From NCBI GenBank assembly GCA_037447655.1, contig JBBHKE010002023.1, positions 62,001 to 126,000 of the forward strand: a DNA stretch of 64,000 nt, in the 5' to 3' direction. Below the pieces are notes generated by a model. The model was not told the origin of the DNA. It saw only the letters and a list, made by a program, of their open reading frames with translations, and did no database searches. The stretch is from Zygnema cylindricum. Taxonomy: Eukaryota; Streptophyta; Zygnematophyceae; Zygnematales; Zygnemataceae. The position numbers and the translations under genes were made by a program. Positions 10,948-24,344 of this stretch are shown here, one piece after another (position 1 is the first letter of the stretch; each line of letters opens with the position of its first letter).

Positions 10948-12024
10948 CACCGCGAATCGTTATTAGGGTGACGTTCCATCAGGCGAAAAGTGGCGTAGTT
11001 TACAGAAACCCGCGACCCTCCGTACCAGATCGTACCACCTATTTTGTTTTTATAAGAAGAACAACATTACAAAGAAACTTGCCGTTACTCTCCGAAGGTC
11101 TTGGAGGTAATACTAGCCGTCGGATGTTCATCTGCGAGGAGTTCGCTTCATTTTTTTCTGTTCCTGTCAACTCACCTCGAAGAGGTGGGTTGGCAGATAC
11201 AGAAAAAAAAAAATAGTGACACGCTGGACAATTAAGCTACATGTCATGAAGGAAAACCAACGAAAAATCTCAAGATTTGCACATGACACGCGCTTTCCAA
11301 AATACAACCGAAAATAAAAACGAAATTTCGTAACATTCCCTCGTCACGCTATTTTCGGTAACTTTTGTTCGTCACACTATTTCTCTCAAAGGACTTTCGT
11401 TAAGTTCGAGAACTGAAACCCTAAAAAATGAGCTGGCGTACAGACTGGCGTCGGCAAAAAGTATAAATGTTTTGTCGTATTATTACTTCGTACGCAGGTA
11501 CATGGTACGCAAGTCAAGATTTAAAGTTAAGTTTGTCGGAGCTAAAAATCTGAAAGATATTCAATATCGGATCGTAGCTTGCGTGGCGCCAAATTTCGGC
11601 GTTAATGCTAATTTGGGAACAGCAAAAATGGAATATTCGCCGTACGATTATATACATTAATATATGTAGCCGTACAAAATATTAGAAATCGTATGCCGTC
11701 GCGAACTTAAAATATCCGTATATGCCATACTAATTTACGTGTCATACTAATCCCGCTTTTTTGAGCGCACGTTCCTATGCGTGCGCGTCTGATTTAATTC
11801 ATTTTTTGTAAAATTTCACTTGAAAAGGTACATATATGTACGGTCTGACATCGACCGTACACCAAACTATTTATATTTTATTGTACTTTCGGGCTTTACG
11901 CTATTCTGTACGGAACCTTAATTAACGTCAAGGGAAAATTAAAGTCATGTATCCTATTTGAGAAAAAAATCAAAATTTTAAGAACCCAAATTAGAGATAT
12001 TGACACTAATAACGATTCGCGGTG
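10948..12024. mobile_element. MITE-like / non-autonomous element with TACACCG-type ends
   Basis: The left end CACCGCGAATCGTTATTAG and the right end (reverse complement at 12001-12024) match over 19 of 19 bases. The right flank is TA; the left flank is CA, the end of the LTR fragment. The length is about 1.08 kb and no transposase is evident. It belongs to the same end family as 13139-13546 and 33513-33734. Confidence 0.65.
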
Positions 12025-12046
12025 TAGTACCTTTTACGGTTTTTTT

Positions 12047-13010
12047 GCAGGGGTCTCGATGTTGCAGTGTGATTTCACGCAAAGTTGAAAAATCTGCGAA
12101 GGTGACAAATCTGCGACGTCATGGCGGCCGGACATGCGAGGTTTACGCAAAGGCATGTCGTACAGCCACGGGTGCAAGGCTTTACGTCTACGATGTCACG
12201 TAATGACACGCGACATGCCAAACCGTTTAAAAAATTTCGATGTGTGTTGCGACGCTTCAAAAAGTTTCCAAAAAATACGGTGCGGCAAAGACAAATTGTA
12301 TACGGTGACAACCGTCACGGGTATTGTTGACGTATACAGCCGTCACAAACTTAAGTAACAATCTCGAGAAAATACGTAGAGAATTGAAATCCAGAGTAAT
12401 TACGCTAAGTTAGAACTACCTGGGGCTGTACCCTTAGGATGTACAAAAAATTGTCGTCTTGTGTTTTATCAACTCACTGTCACGTCATCTTCAAACTTAT
12501 CATAAACCACATCGACAATGTGTTTTAAGCTAAGTAAACCCATTTACACCAATAGGATAACATATTCCCACGTGTGAAGTTTTCAAAAGTTTTTGACGAC
12601 TGAAAAAAGTACAGGGCAATTCGTTTTTGTCCGCACACACCTTGAACGTTTTTTTTTCTGCAGGGGTCTCGAGGTTGCAGTGCCATTTCACGAAAAGTTG
12701 AAAATTTTGCAAAGGTGAAAAATTTGTGAAGTAATGGCGGCCAAAATTTGTCAAGTCATGGCGGCCGGACAAGAGAGGTTTACGCAAAGGAATGTCGTAC
12801 AGCCACGGCTGCAAGCCTGTACGTCTACGATGTCACGTAATGACATGCGACATACCAAATCGTTTCAAAAATTACGATGTGTCTTGCGACGCTTTAAAAA
12901 GTTTCGAAAAATACGGTGCGGCAAAAACAAATTGTACACGGTGACAACCGTTATGGGTATTGTCGACGTATACAATCGTCACAAACTTAAGTAACAACTT
13001 TGAGTAAACA
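12047..13010 (+). repeat. direct duplication of a 0.32-0.35 kb block
   Basis: 12047-12366 and 12658-13010 are diverged direct copies. Both start at TGCAGGGGTCTCG and share GTCATGGCGGCCGGACA, TACGTCTACGATGTCACG and CGTCACAAACTTAAGTAACA. The second copy carries an extra internal repetition of the ATGGCGGCC motif. Short open frames in both (about 70-86 codons) lack any recognisable domain, so I treat them as non-coding. Confidence 0.75.
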
Positions 13011-13138
13011 AATAGAGACACTTAAAATTCGGGTACGGCATATCTGCGCTAAAATACAAAGTAAGTTCACTAAGTTACAAGTACATGGGGTCGTACCGTA
13101 ATACGTCACTCTTAATTTGCAAAAGTTTGAAGTCACTA

Positions 13139-13546
13139 CACCGAGAATCCTAATTTAAGTAGAGAAATAATTAGAGTAAAACAATGAAAAAAAAACAATC
13201 AAAGTTACTAACTCTAATTTGTGTAATCAAATTATTTCAGAAACAAATGTTATTCTAATTTATCAATAACTCTAATTTGGGCTTCTTTTCGTACTAACTA
13301 TTCGTGCTGATACGTTTACTGTAAATTAGGTACACATACAGTGTCTGACAAAATGTACAGTTTCACGTCACTATGACGTTTACAATTTTGCACAACGTCA
13401 CTATATTAGAGCTGTTAACGCTGACTCTAAAAGAACCTTAAATAATGTAAATAATAAATCATTATTATGCATTCTATTAAGGGTGATAGAGTCAAAATTT
13501 GGGGGATTGAATTAGCGTGTATGTACTCTAATTACGATTCGCGGTG
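13139..13546. mobile_element. MITE-like element flanked by TA
   Basis: It lies between TA at 13137-13138 and TA at 13547-13548. The ends are CACCGAGAATCCTAATT and, in reverse complement, CACCGCGAATCGTAATT. The interior is AT-rich with many CTCTAATTT and TTAGAGT motifs and no coding sequence. A TA target points to a Tc1/mariner-type mobiliser, but none is visible here. Confidence 0.65.
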
Positions 13547-13581
13547 TATGGAATAATTAGCAGATTGAATTAAAAAGCGCG

Positions 13582-13583
<2 letters not shown>

Positions 13584-13629
<46 letters not shown>

Positions 13630-13630
13630 C
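13584..13630. repeat. (AT)n microsatellite followed by a T-tract
   Basis: About 15 AT units are followed directly by a run of 16 T. Confidence 0.95.
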
Positions 13631-13639
13631 CCCATGAAC

Positions 13640-16600
13640 TCGACTGATTTGCGTGTAATAAAAATGCTGGTTAATTTGACACCCTCGGATCTCGCTAGGT
13701 GGACGCACTCATGTGTCATGAGTTCATGACGCTGTGACCTCTGGGTGTCCTCCAAGTCCTCAATTTCTGTACGATTTTTGTCTCGGGTGTCCAATACAAG
13801 TCTCACAACAAAAAAACGTTCTTAATGTACGAACGAATAAAATGTTACAAGCGGTACGTCTAGACGAGAAAAGTTTCAGGTGATTCGTAGAGGCAGAAAG
13901 TTGCAGGCGATATTATCGGCAGCCGATGTGAGGTATAAATCTGCAGCCCTAAACAAACGCATGAAAGTACGAAATTTTGCCCTATGAAACCGTACATTTT
14001 ATTTTAGGATGCACACATCGGCCAACCAATGAAAGGGCAGGAAACTGCCAGTTTACATAAACCCATAAATTTGTTTTTTACGAAATTGCCGTTACACAAC
14101 TCACAAGGCTCGGCAGGTGTCGGCAATTTTTTTTTACTTTCACGGGTTGCAGAATTTATGCCTCAATAATATCGCCTGCCGATGTATGACGATACGCAAC
14201 AATACTTTCAGGGTTTCCAAGGGTTTTATTGCGTTTTTCCTGTTTTTCCATGGCTACAAGCTCGTCAACGGTTCGGCAGAATCTAACGGTTTGGTACGGC
14301 TAAGAAATTCCTTACCTGGAGCCGGTTCGAACCTGACCTGGCGGAGTACTTGCGGTATTTCCGCTAGGTTTACATGTACATTACAGTACAGTATTGTAAT
14401 GTACAGTACCCAACGGTACAATTTTGCTTGAAATATGTTGACCAGCATGCAAGCGATTGGGCTGTTACTCATCCGTATACCACGTGGTTCGCAATCATGA
14501 ATATGTACGGCATCAGGATTTACATAGAGATTCGTAGCTTTGAAAGTTTGAAACTCCATGTAATTTACAGGTGTCTGTCGTCTCCACCTTTATGTTGTTG
14601 CATATTTTATTATTTTTACCTGTTTTTGATTTTAAATCGACTGTGCCCGTACGTGGTAACAAGTGCCAAGTCCGGCAATGCTTCTGGCCCACGCAACAAA
14701 GTATTGATGACGGTCTACCACATATTTTGTCTTTTGATATTTTTGGGCCCTTCGCCTTTTTTTCTTTTTTTTGTTCGCATTGCGTGTTTTTGGTGACCTG
14801 CCCGGCATACCATCATTGCATATAGCTTCCTGGCCGTGCGATATGATCGGGGTTCCACACGTAATCTCAGCCGTAGATTGTTATTTCGAATGTCCCTGTG
14901 GCATCGAAGTTTCCAAATGTCCTCTCGCCAGCCGCCGCCCTCATTTGCTTTAGGGTTAATTTAAGTTTTAACAGGACACTTGCATCAGGATGGGCTCGAA
15001 ATGATTCAGTACTCGTTATCCTCATCTGAACGCTATTTGGAGTATTTATTCTTCAAAATGACAAATTGCTGCAATTCTAGGGTTTTCTGTTTCTATGTTC
15101 GCGCGAGGAGCATCTGGAAGCTTCCAGCGCGATTTTTCAAGTCTTGAGACGTCAAGCTCTGTTCAGTTTTCTAAGCCACGTGGCTAGCTAGCCTGCAACC
15201 ACCGACTCTCTCGTTAGCTATTTATGTTCACATTACGTAGAAACCGCAGTTTTTGGAGACTGCTACAGAGAAATTTGGTAAAATCATTGGTTGATCTAAC
15301 ACGGTAGAATCATCGGCTGATCAAAATTTTATCGTTTCGCTGTTAGCAAATGTTGAACTTGGCATTTAAAAAACTTGAAGACTTGCCAGTTGCCACGTCC
15401 CAGAGATCGTTTCATTGGTACATGTTCTCTATGGTGCTGCGATGAAGCTGCTTCTTGAAAATCTGATGCCACACTATGGCGGCGCTAGAGCAGATCCTGC
15501 CGGGTCCACAACAATCTTACAATAGATCAACTTAGATCAACTTGGACCACAAAAATGACGCGGCAGTAAGTGCAGTACGACACGCAATTACGTGGGATCG
15601 TCGAACCTCCAATCCACCGTCCAAAAGGTCCGCGATGAAATCCTGTCTTTTAGATATTATGACAGAAAGTACATTATCGAAGGTTCTCTCCGAACGAGGG
15701 AAAAACTCGAAAACATTTTCAAAATATTTGGAAATTGGAAGCGTGTCCAAAAAGACTAAAGTCAACGAAGTAAATTGTGAATTCGAAAGGATCGGATCCG
15801 TTACAGTGCGTCTTGAAAGGCCAGCAAGAAAGGAGGTATCTAGAAGGGTTTCTGGGCTACTTGCGTCGGCCCATGTTGGAACGTTTTGCTTTTAAAAACT
15901 AGAAATAGTCTGACGCGTTTTCCCTACACACGTGCAAGAAGTTTATACTTTGCATTTCCATGCGACTTCGCGTTTTTAAATGACAGTTCCCAGTTTATAG
16001 TTAATAACTCCAGTTATCGTGCACAAATTCATGCAAACGTTGAGAAAACTGAACTGCCACTGCTGATCGCAACCCACGCCAAATAATGTGATTCTATCAA
16101 ATCTAAATTTGTATACAATATAGTGTGCCTGTACGTAACGACAATACCGTACTTAACTGTACAGAAATAGGGTTTGTACCGAGATTGCATGTGATAAACC
16201 CTCCCAGCGACGCAAAGCAGCCCGTCCTGTGAAGTTTGCACGTGACTGGCTTTTTTTTTTTTTTTCGTTTCTCGTCATCTACCCGCTTTTCCGTGGTCTC
16301 TCAAAAAAACAATGGGCCGCCGCTGTCCACCGTGATACCAGACATCATGCTTGGCTCGAATTTTGACAGTACGCTGCCCGCCACTGTATATTTCAAATAT
16401 TTAGTATCGCGCCCGCTGCAATCGCAAAGGGTAATAAATATTGGAAAGTACTGATTCAATATTAATCTGGTGTAAGGCGTTTGTAAGTTTTTGAAAGCGG
16501 CAGGTGGCTCTGTTTTGCAAAAGTAACATCAATGTAATAGCAGCTGATCATAGTGTTTATTCTTTCTTCTTCCTTGATTTTGCTCATTTTTTCTCTACTT

Positions 16601-18296
16601 AAGGCGGAATTCAGTATCTATTTCAGACTTTAGCTTTCCTTTCGTAGTTCATAGTTGTGACCGAGAAGGAAAGCGTAATCAGGTTGTAGTATAAGGCTTT
16701 TGAGCTCATTTTTCTGACTCACTTTGGAAGGATTTGACAAATTTATCTTGGAGGGTTATCAAAATCAAGTAGTTTTATCACCTCTCGTACAATATACAAG
16801 GTATTTGTTTTTAAACGGTGGCTTTTTTGCTCTCTTTCTCTTTTTTTTGCTCCTCAATAGTTAACAATGACAACATTTAAGAGGAAAACGATATGGCTTT
16901 ACATAAATTCTACATCAACGGTTCTATCAGATTCCAGTCTCACGCTAGAATCCAGTGCAATCTGTATATTGACGATCTGATGTTCAGTCTGATAATCTTT
17001 ACACTGCGTGCCTCTTTATTCAAATGGCGGAGCAATGCCCTTCAAGTCTGTCTGAAAGTATTATATTTTCGTATCATGACTGCTTTTGTTTTTCTTTTCT
17101 TCTTCCGTAATCATGGTTTGAAAAATATCGATAATCAGCCTATTTGTCAATTTTTACTTCACTTATCTGATCAATCGTTCCTTTTCTATGTTCCTTGCAG
17201 ACACTTTGGAGCCCCGTCAACCTCTACTATTCTTCCTTTCTCTCTGCAGGAAGCCTTCCAGAGTTGTTACCTGATAAAGCAGGGCTTTTCTGATTTTCAA
17301 TAGGATTTGGCCTTTCAGACTATCTTTTACCATACATTCACGTCGTTCTGGACAGGTTTTGCCCTTTCGATTAGGTTTATTCAAGAGTTTAACTCGTGTT
17401 ATTTGTCAGAAAACAACAGATTTCAGTAGTACCCCTTACCGCCGGGTGCGCTTCCCCTGAACCCATCCATCTTTTGAAGCTCAAGCGGATCTGTCTTTTT
17501 TTGGAATTTATTAAGGTCAGTAAACGCGTGCACCTGTTTGTAATTACGTTATCCATGAGAACAATACAAAAACTGTCTGGATGGAAGTTGGTATACCGCA
17601 TGCAACACTTGGGTTCGGGTTTTGCAAGAAACATCCTTGAGGTTACCTTTTTTGTTAAGAAATTCCTTTTTTTTTGTGATGTCAAGGGGGGGAGCTACGG
17701 TTTATCTGGAAAGCTTATGAAGAAGTTAAAGTTTTGTGCAACAATATTGCTAGATTTTCAGGTTAGGCTCAAAGTTTGTCAGTGAGTTCATCAATTTTCT
17801 GACAACTTAGATTAGTAATACCTCGTAAAATAATCTGTTGATAGGATATGTTTACAACGATATGTAGGTGTTTTACCTATTCAGAAAGATTATGGTGCAG
17901 GGTTGTGCCGAGCAGTTTCTAACCAAGAACACTACAAAGCTATGAATTCAGCGATACATGTTTTATCATGCCAACGTTTTATGTATGTCATTTGTATAAG
18001 ATACGGCGTTTCTGAATATATTGTTATTTTTTCTCTGGACTACGTGTGTAGGTTGTTATTTGAATTTGTCTCTTAACTCAGCCTCGCTTGGCTCGAGTTT
18101 ATTGGTCAGTCCATTGGTAATCCGTGTAATTTGCTATTGATTCTTTTATACTCGAGTAGTCTTGTTTTTTTCAAATTTGTATGCTTTGTGTACACAGGGT
18201 GTTCTTCAGGATGCTCTATTTTTCTGTTACAGAATATTAGGTTTGTCCACGCCTGATAGTTTGGTCCTGGTTTGCTTTTCATTTTTGGCAGGTAAA
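13640..18296 (+). other. upstream region of the YTH gene, including probable 5' UTR introns
   Basis: No protein gene that I can support lies here. The YTH start codon sits five bases after a convincing 3' splice site (TTTTTGGCAG, ending at 18291), so at least one non-coding exon must lie upstream in this interval. Candidate pyrimidine tracts with CAG occur near 17200 and 17250. The frame open at 15542-15895 (117 codons) has no motif and no codon bias that I can vouch for. The transcription start cannot be fixed from sequence alone. Confidence 0.4.
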
Positions 18297-21200
18297 ATGG
18301 GTACTGAAACTGCAACTCAAGTAACCGGAGGAGTTGAAGGAAAGCCCGCCCCTATGGTCCAAGAGGTGGCTCCTAATGATGGTGCTATGTATTATGGCAA
18401 CAATGGCTACGCTACACATTATTTCTATGATTACCATCCTGGAGGTAACCCCTTCATCCTGCTGCTTTTACTACACTAATGAATGACTACATCGTGTATT
18501 TCTATCAGCGCTGATTTTTTGGTCACCACTTAAATCAAGTTTTCTCTGTGCCCACTTACGAGTTTCATTTGGAGACCACCAATAAGAAGGAAGAATCTTG
18601 CCTTCCATCGCAGCCAGCCTTCCATTTAATGACTGACAAGTGTGCACAGAGAAAAATGAGTTTAAAGGCCCAAAAAACAGTTACACTATATTTGATCCAT
18701 GTTGTACCATCAAGGAGGTCACAATTTCACCTCTTTGCCCTTACTTTTCCTCCTCTATGCCCTCAATTCCTCCCTTCCTGAGGATTATTCCTGATCCATT
18801 GTAGTATCTGTTTGCTGTATGCTTAACTATGCCTAGAGTTGTGCGTCAAGTCTACCATCCAGGCGTGAATGCCTTCCCCTGCTGTTTAATGTCTTTTTTC
18901 CCTTCTTTGAGGCTTATTGCTGTGATCTGTTTAGTACCTGTAATCTTACTATGCCTACAATATCTTTTTGCAGCTTACGCAGAATCTCCTGGCGTACCTC
19001 CAGAGACTTGGGAGGAATACATGCGATACATGGGCATGGAGAGCACTGATTCGTCTCAACAACAGGTGAGCCATCAGAGCGGAAGTCAATTTCCATAGTA
19101 TTCCTTTCTGAACTTGAAATAAAAGATGTCAAGGCCGATTTTAATTTTCATGCTGTTCGCTGCTGAATTGGAAATCCAAGATTTTTGAATTAAAACCATT
19201 TTCTGGAATTGTCTCTGTGGGTTTCTTCAATCTTGTTCTTCAGTCGAGGATTTTGAAGTTAGCTCAATCTTCTTCCTGAAAGACTGTTTTGAGTTAGCCA
19301 ATCTATCTTGCTTTTTTTAGTATTCTGTAATGAATTTCCTTTGCAGATGTTAGGGATTTTATGAGCCTTTTTTTAACATCAGCAACTGTGTACTCCCTCT
19401 TCTCTACCCATTTTTTTTCGCTGTTCAAGACTTCACCTGTCCAAGAGTTGTGAAGTAACGTATCTTTTTTCTTTCCTTTGCCAGGCTATGTACAATGCAG
19501 AGATGGGGTCCATGTATATGCAAACTCCTCAAGGTTATGGATATCCCTCACCAGGCCCCTATTCTACATATGCCCCTGGGGCTCCCTCAATGGGGGCAGA
19601 TGGTCAACTGTATGGTCCTCAGCCTCCTTACCCTTACCCCAACCCAATTTTTCATCAACATCCTATTTCAAATGGAGGGCAGTATATGCAAGCTGCTAAT
19701 GGCACAACACCGAATGGAAATGAAGCGGCAGGTCATCCAGTAACAGGAGGGGAACAAAGTACTGTCAATGGGACTGTTCCTATTTCTTCTACAGAACCGC
19801 CTCCTCCAGGGACTCTTAATGTGAGACCAGGAGCAGTACCAGTAGCTCTGGTCCCTGCTCCTGTATCTTATGGAAGGGTGGTCAACATCCCTCAAGGAAC
19901 ACAAGATGTCCGATATGATAATAACAGAACAGCGCCATGGAATGATCCGGCTAAGTTGGCTGATGGACAGCATCGGCCAGGATCAGCCATGCCAGTACGT
20001 GAGAAAAATTGAATTTTTATTCAGTGTGAATGTTGATTTTTGTCAGTGGATTTTTTTGTTCTGTTTGTTTTTGTGTTAAGTCAGGGAAACTGAATGTTTT
20101 TCAGTGTGTTATCTCTTGTCTGTTTGTTTTCAGACTTGTTGTAACTTCTTGAGCTCCTTTCCGCGTGCTCCTAAGGCTAGTCAGCTGAATGAAACTGTCT
20201 TGTCTGGACTTTCAGTAACTTAGCTGTACTGTCTTGTCTGGTATCAGCTGTGAATGGCTGATTAACACGTATGTTTGGACTCTGATCGACTGTACAATAC
20301 TATGTTTTTTTTGTCTGGACTCTGAATCAAGCCTACATATGTGACATTCTGTTTGCAGATGCCCATGCAGGCTTTTCCTCGGCTTCCCGGAGTCCAGACA
20401 CCAGGTGTGGGTCCATTGAATGGAGGGAGAGGCTACCATCCAATCCCTAGGAATGGCCAAAATGGCTTTGGGAGAGGTCGCGGAGGAGCAGGAACGTACA
20501 TAGACAATAGAAATGGAGGTCGCGGATTCAGTGGGGGATTTGATAAGGGTAGGGGTAGAGGTAGGACCGGGGGAATGCAGGTAACAAACGGGACTGGGCT
20601 TTTTGATGTGGCTAGTGAACAGAATAGAGGTCCAAGAACCATACGAATGAGGGGGCAGAGAGGGCCGACTGCGACAACACTAGGGTCGGTAGTGGATGGA
20701 GCTCCAGAATATAATTTACCAGACTTCCGGACAAAATATGAAGCGGCAAAATTTTTTGTTATTAAGAGTTACAGTGAAGATGATGTACACAAGAGTATCA
20801 AGTATGGTGTGTGGGCAAGTACACCAACTGGAAACAAGCGATTGGAAGCAGCTTATCAAGAAGCCCAAGTGCTAGGGGAGAAAGTGAAGGGAGGCTGTCC
20901 TATATTTTTCTTTTTTTCTGTAAGTGGTTTCCGGACAGAAAGCCAGGGTCATGTCTAGCAAGTGTATGCTTAAGCTTTTAAGTGTTTTCAAGAGGTTCAT
21001 CTGTCTGCTTTTCGGACAATGTCGAGTATGGTTTGGAGGTATCTTCTATCTTTGCTTCTGGGATAACGTTTGCTAGGTCTTAGAAGCATGCAATGTTAGA
21101 TTTGTTTCTTGTTCAGGATACGAAAATGTCTAGCTCTGCTGGATTTTGTTATCCTGGAGATTGTGTAAGTTGGCATGATCGCATGGCAGAATGTTATTTT

Positions 21201-22890
21201 TTGGAACTGCCTAATGACTTGAGATATGGTGCGATGCACAAAGATAGAGATAAATAAATGCCCATGGTTTGGCGATAGATTTAGAAAATGATGTAGGTCA
21301 TGTACTCAAACCCTGCGTCAAATTTCGTATTTTCACAGGTCAATGCTAGCGGACAGTTTTGTGGAGTGGCAGAGATGGTGGGGCCTGTGGACCACGCAAA
21401 AAGTGTGGAATATTGGCAGCAGGACAAGTGGAGTGGTCAATTTAAAGTGAAGTGGCATATAATCAAGGATGTCCCTAATGGCCAGTTCCGACATATCATC
21501 CTAGCAAATAACGAAAATAAGCCAGTGACTAACAGTCGGGATACCCAGGAGGTATGTTTTCTTTAACATTTAGCCGGTGTATTTTCAATCAATCAGCTTC
21601 AGTCAAACTAGTTCTTTTCAATTTGTAATACTAGTACTCCTTACTACAGACACTTGTTCTGCTTGTTACTGTGAGACTCAGCCGATTGACATTTTTGTCA
21701 TGTGTTTCAGGTAAAATTTGAACAGGGATCTGAAATTTTAGAGATTTTTAAGAATTACACGGCAAAAACGTCAATTTTGGATGACTTCACTTTCTATGAC
21801 GATCGACAGAAGGCCATGCAGGAGAAACGCGCGAGGCTGCAGCAGCAGCAGAGGTTGAGGTTGAGACAGACGGTAAGAGTCGACCACTCTTTTTGTTTTT
21901 ACATCTTGAGTCAATTGAAATGAGGTTATTGAGGCAGAAATGAAAAGTCTTGCAAGATCTTTTATTTTTAATCCCTTTACTTCAAGTGGGTTACCATTAA
22001 TTAACAGGTAGAGGTTTGAGACAGTCGGTATGACTATAGCTCTTCATCTTATTACCTGTACTTAATCCCTATGGTCAAACTTAGAGGAGGTTGAGGCAGG
22101 TGGTAGGATTCCCATTTCTCTACCTTACTCTCGTTATCGTAATTCCCCTTATGTGTGATTATGGGTGAGGGACTTTTGCTATGAAGCTTTTCTTTTATGG
22201 AAGAGATTTCTAGAGCTGAACCATCAGTTGATGTAAAAATTTGCAATGCTGATTTTCCTTAATTTTCCAGAAATTTAATCAGATTGGTGATTGGGTTTTT
22301 GCGTAGACGCGAATTTTGGTTCCAACATTAGTTGTAGTGGTGTTGCTGAATAAGATGTAGGTGGTAGGTCTTGTTTTGTTGAAGTAGATGGATGGATCCA
22401 AAAATCATTGCAAGAAAAGTCACGTGAAGATAGTAGTATGTACATGGTGACAAGATATTCTTGGTTGATAGTAACTTGTGCCTGTAGGTGGTATTACAAT
22501 CTTACCATTTAGGCTCTCGGAGAATGCTGCATTCAAAGTTTTATTTACGTTTGATTTCTTGTGCATCTGCAGAAGCCGCCTGGAGCACAAACACCACCGC
22601 CTTCAGAAGACGTATCCGAGGCAGGTACAACAGATAACACAAATGCTGAGAGAATTAATGGTTCTTCTGAGGAGTTGTCTTCATCAGCTGGTGGAGTGGA
22701 TTCATCAGGAGTCAAAATTGACGCTAAACAGTCTGGAGAATTGGTTAACGGGATTGTGGAAGGTTCAAAGCCTGGGTCAGTGGTCTCTGGAGAGAAGGAT
22801 TCTAACAAAGCAAGGACGTTAGGAGAAACCGAATCAGCCAGTGCAGTCTCCTCTCTCAGTAAAAGTATTCAAGAACTCAGTGTGAAGTGA
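18297..22890 (+). CDS. DF-type YTH-domain m6A RNA reader (ECT-like)
   Basis: Exons: 18297-18444, 18974-19065, 19485-19994, 20359-20919, 21339-21551, 21711-21872, 22573-22890. All have GT-AG borders and compatible phases, giving 667 residues. Residues 1-250 are rich in Y, G, P, Q and N, like the disordered condensate-forming arms of plant ECT proteins. Residues 270-325 are Gly/Arg-rich ([20 protein letters not shown]). The YTH fold covers about 379-515. The m6A cage is expected at W402 (KYGVWAST), W463 and W468 (EYWQQDKW), and all three are present. [17 protein letters not shown]-type sequence follows, as in the DF clade. A Q/R-rich stretch and a Ser-rich tail end the protein. Role from family knowledge: cytoplasmic recognition of N6-methyladenosine in mRNA. 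The start is the first ATG after a 3' splice site; a short extra upstream coding exon cannot be excluded. I cannot assign a specific ECT number. Confidence 0.95.
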
Positions 22891-24275
22891 TGAGACAGAA
22901 AAAAAGGGAGTTTTGCCACTGTTTAGAGTCGGTTTTGTTAGTGTCACGGCAGACGTGTTTTTAGTTTGCTTTACTATCGCTTCTGACATAATGGCGGGGC
23001 CGTTCTGGTCCCAATGGGCTAGTTTTTCCCACCAGCCTTTCATTTTCATGCACCAATGGGAAGGGCTCCTGGCTTTTTGGTGGAAGAGATATTGCTGTTG
23101 AGGCCTATTGGGGCGCAAATTGCCCTTAGTCACTTCATTCGCAAATTGGAAAGAGGCTCGTTCAGAGTTGAGGTTTTGGAAGCTGAGTTGAAATTCGGGG
23201 TGTAAAGCTGAGTTCAATTTGGGGTTTTACTACTGCACCAGTTTAGTAGAGAAAGCAGCGCAGCGTTACTTTTAGCAAGAGAGAAGATTTGATGTTTGAG
23301 GCATATTGCGTTTTGAAATAGTAGTTTCAGAGTGTCGGTCGGGTTTACAGGCAAGAGCTTATAATGAGAGCATTCTTTGTGATCTTTAAATTCAGGAATA
23401 AAGAAAGGGGCTTCTGTCTCGTTTTAGAAGGCTAGGAGAGTTCTTTCTTTGTGCCAAATGGGAATTGGAGCTATAATGTGTGGGTGGAGGAAAACGATGA
23501 GGTGTGTTGAGAGGGAAGTGGAATATTGGTGGTTTCTGGTGATGTTCAGAGGGTGGTATTGCATGCCTTTTTCTTCATTGCTTTTTTTTTAACGGTCATT
23601 ACTGGATCTCGAGATCATGTCAGCGGAATTTATTTTTGAATGTTTAATACTGTAGAAAGTCAAATAATTTCGTCAGATAATTGCAGTACACAAAGAAAAT
23701 CAAGGTTTAGAGGTAAGATGAAGTGAACCACAGTTAAGGTGAAAGGCATCAGGCAGTTCTTTTAGTATTCATTTTTGGCATTTCAAGGACAGCTGGTGAG
23801 ATTTGTCTTACGTGAACAATCACATTGGAAAAAAAAGAGCATGCTCCTGAAGCAAACTCTTTATTTGATTAATATTTAAGGGAAGATTAGAAAATGATCG
23901 TGTATGGTATATTGCTGTAGTGTTTTATTTACAGATGGGAGGGCTCTTTCTAATGGAATTATTGTTCAGTTGTTATGCTGGATAAAAAAGCTATTTTTTG
24001 GGCTCTTTCTAAAGTTGGCACTCATTGTGAATTGGTCACATAGTAATCTTGTGCACTTTTAGAGGCATGTAGCGCTTTGTTACCAGTATGAAATGTTTCG
24101 TCTTGGGCAATGTCAGAGATTGACAAAGAGTATAAAGAGATTGTTTTTTTATTAATTTTTTCTTAGCTAAGGGAAACTTTTTATAGGAGTTGACGACGTC
24201 CATTAAAAGAGAGAAAATTATCGGAAAAGCCGCGTATGAGGGTTTGGAGGTGCATTAAGTAAAAATACATGCATT
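22891..24275 (+). other. 3' UTR and downstream region of the YTH gene
   Basis: No further coding sequence is seen. AATAAA occurs at about 23397, roughly 500 bases after the stop, and is a plausible poly(A) signal. The rest is AT-rich and featureless to me. Confidence 0.45.
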
Positions 24276-24340
24276 ATAATCGTGACAGTACATGTATTAA
24301 AATTGTGACAAAGTACGTATTAAAATTGTGACAAAGCAAG
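24276..24340. repeat. short tandem repeat (about 23-bp unit)
   Basis: About three units of GTACRTATTAAAATTGTGACA stand just before the family B element. Confidence 0.75.
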
Positions 24341-24344
24341 GTCT

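Larger units (their letters stand above)
10549..13097. mobile_element. GTAC-rich TIR-bounded element (family C) with nested insertions
   Basis: The left end GGTACGGCCCCATGT (10549-10563) is matched in reverse complement by 13083-13097 with one mismatch in 15. Inside are a Copia LTR fragment, a TA-flanked MITE-like element, and two direct copies of a 0.3-kb block. An additional inner end-like sequence lies near 12420 (GGGGCTGTACCC), and 10681-10826 resembles 12438-12575. The element therefore looks partly duplicated or built from two copies. No transposase is seen. Confidence 0.5.

Noticed and set aside
12121-12994. A pair of duplicated small genes (69 and 86 codons)
   Set aside because: The similarity extends beyond the frames, indels between copies break the frame, and the block lies within a transposon.
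15542-15895. A 117-codon open frame upstream of the YTH gene
   Set aside because: No motif, no splice or promoter support, and frames of this length are expected by chance over this much non-coding sequence.
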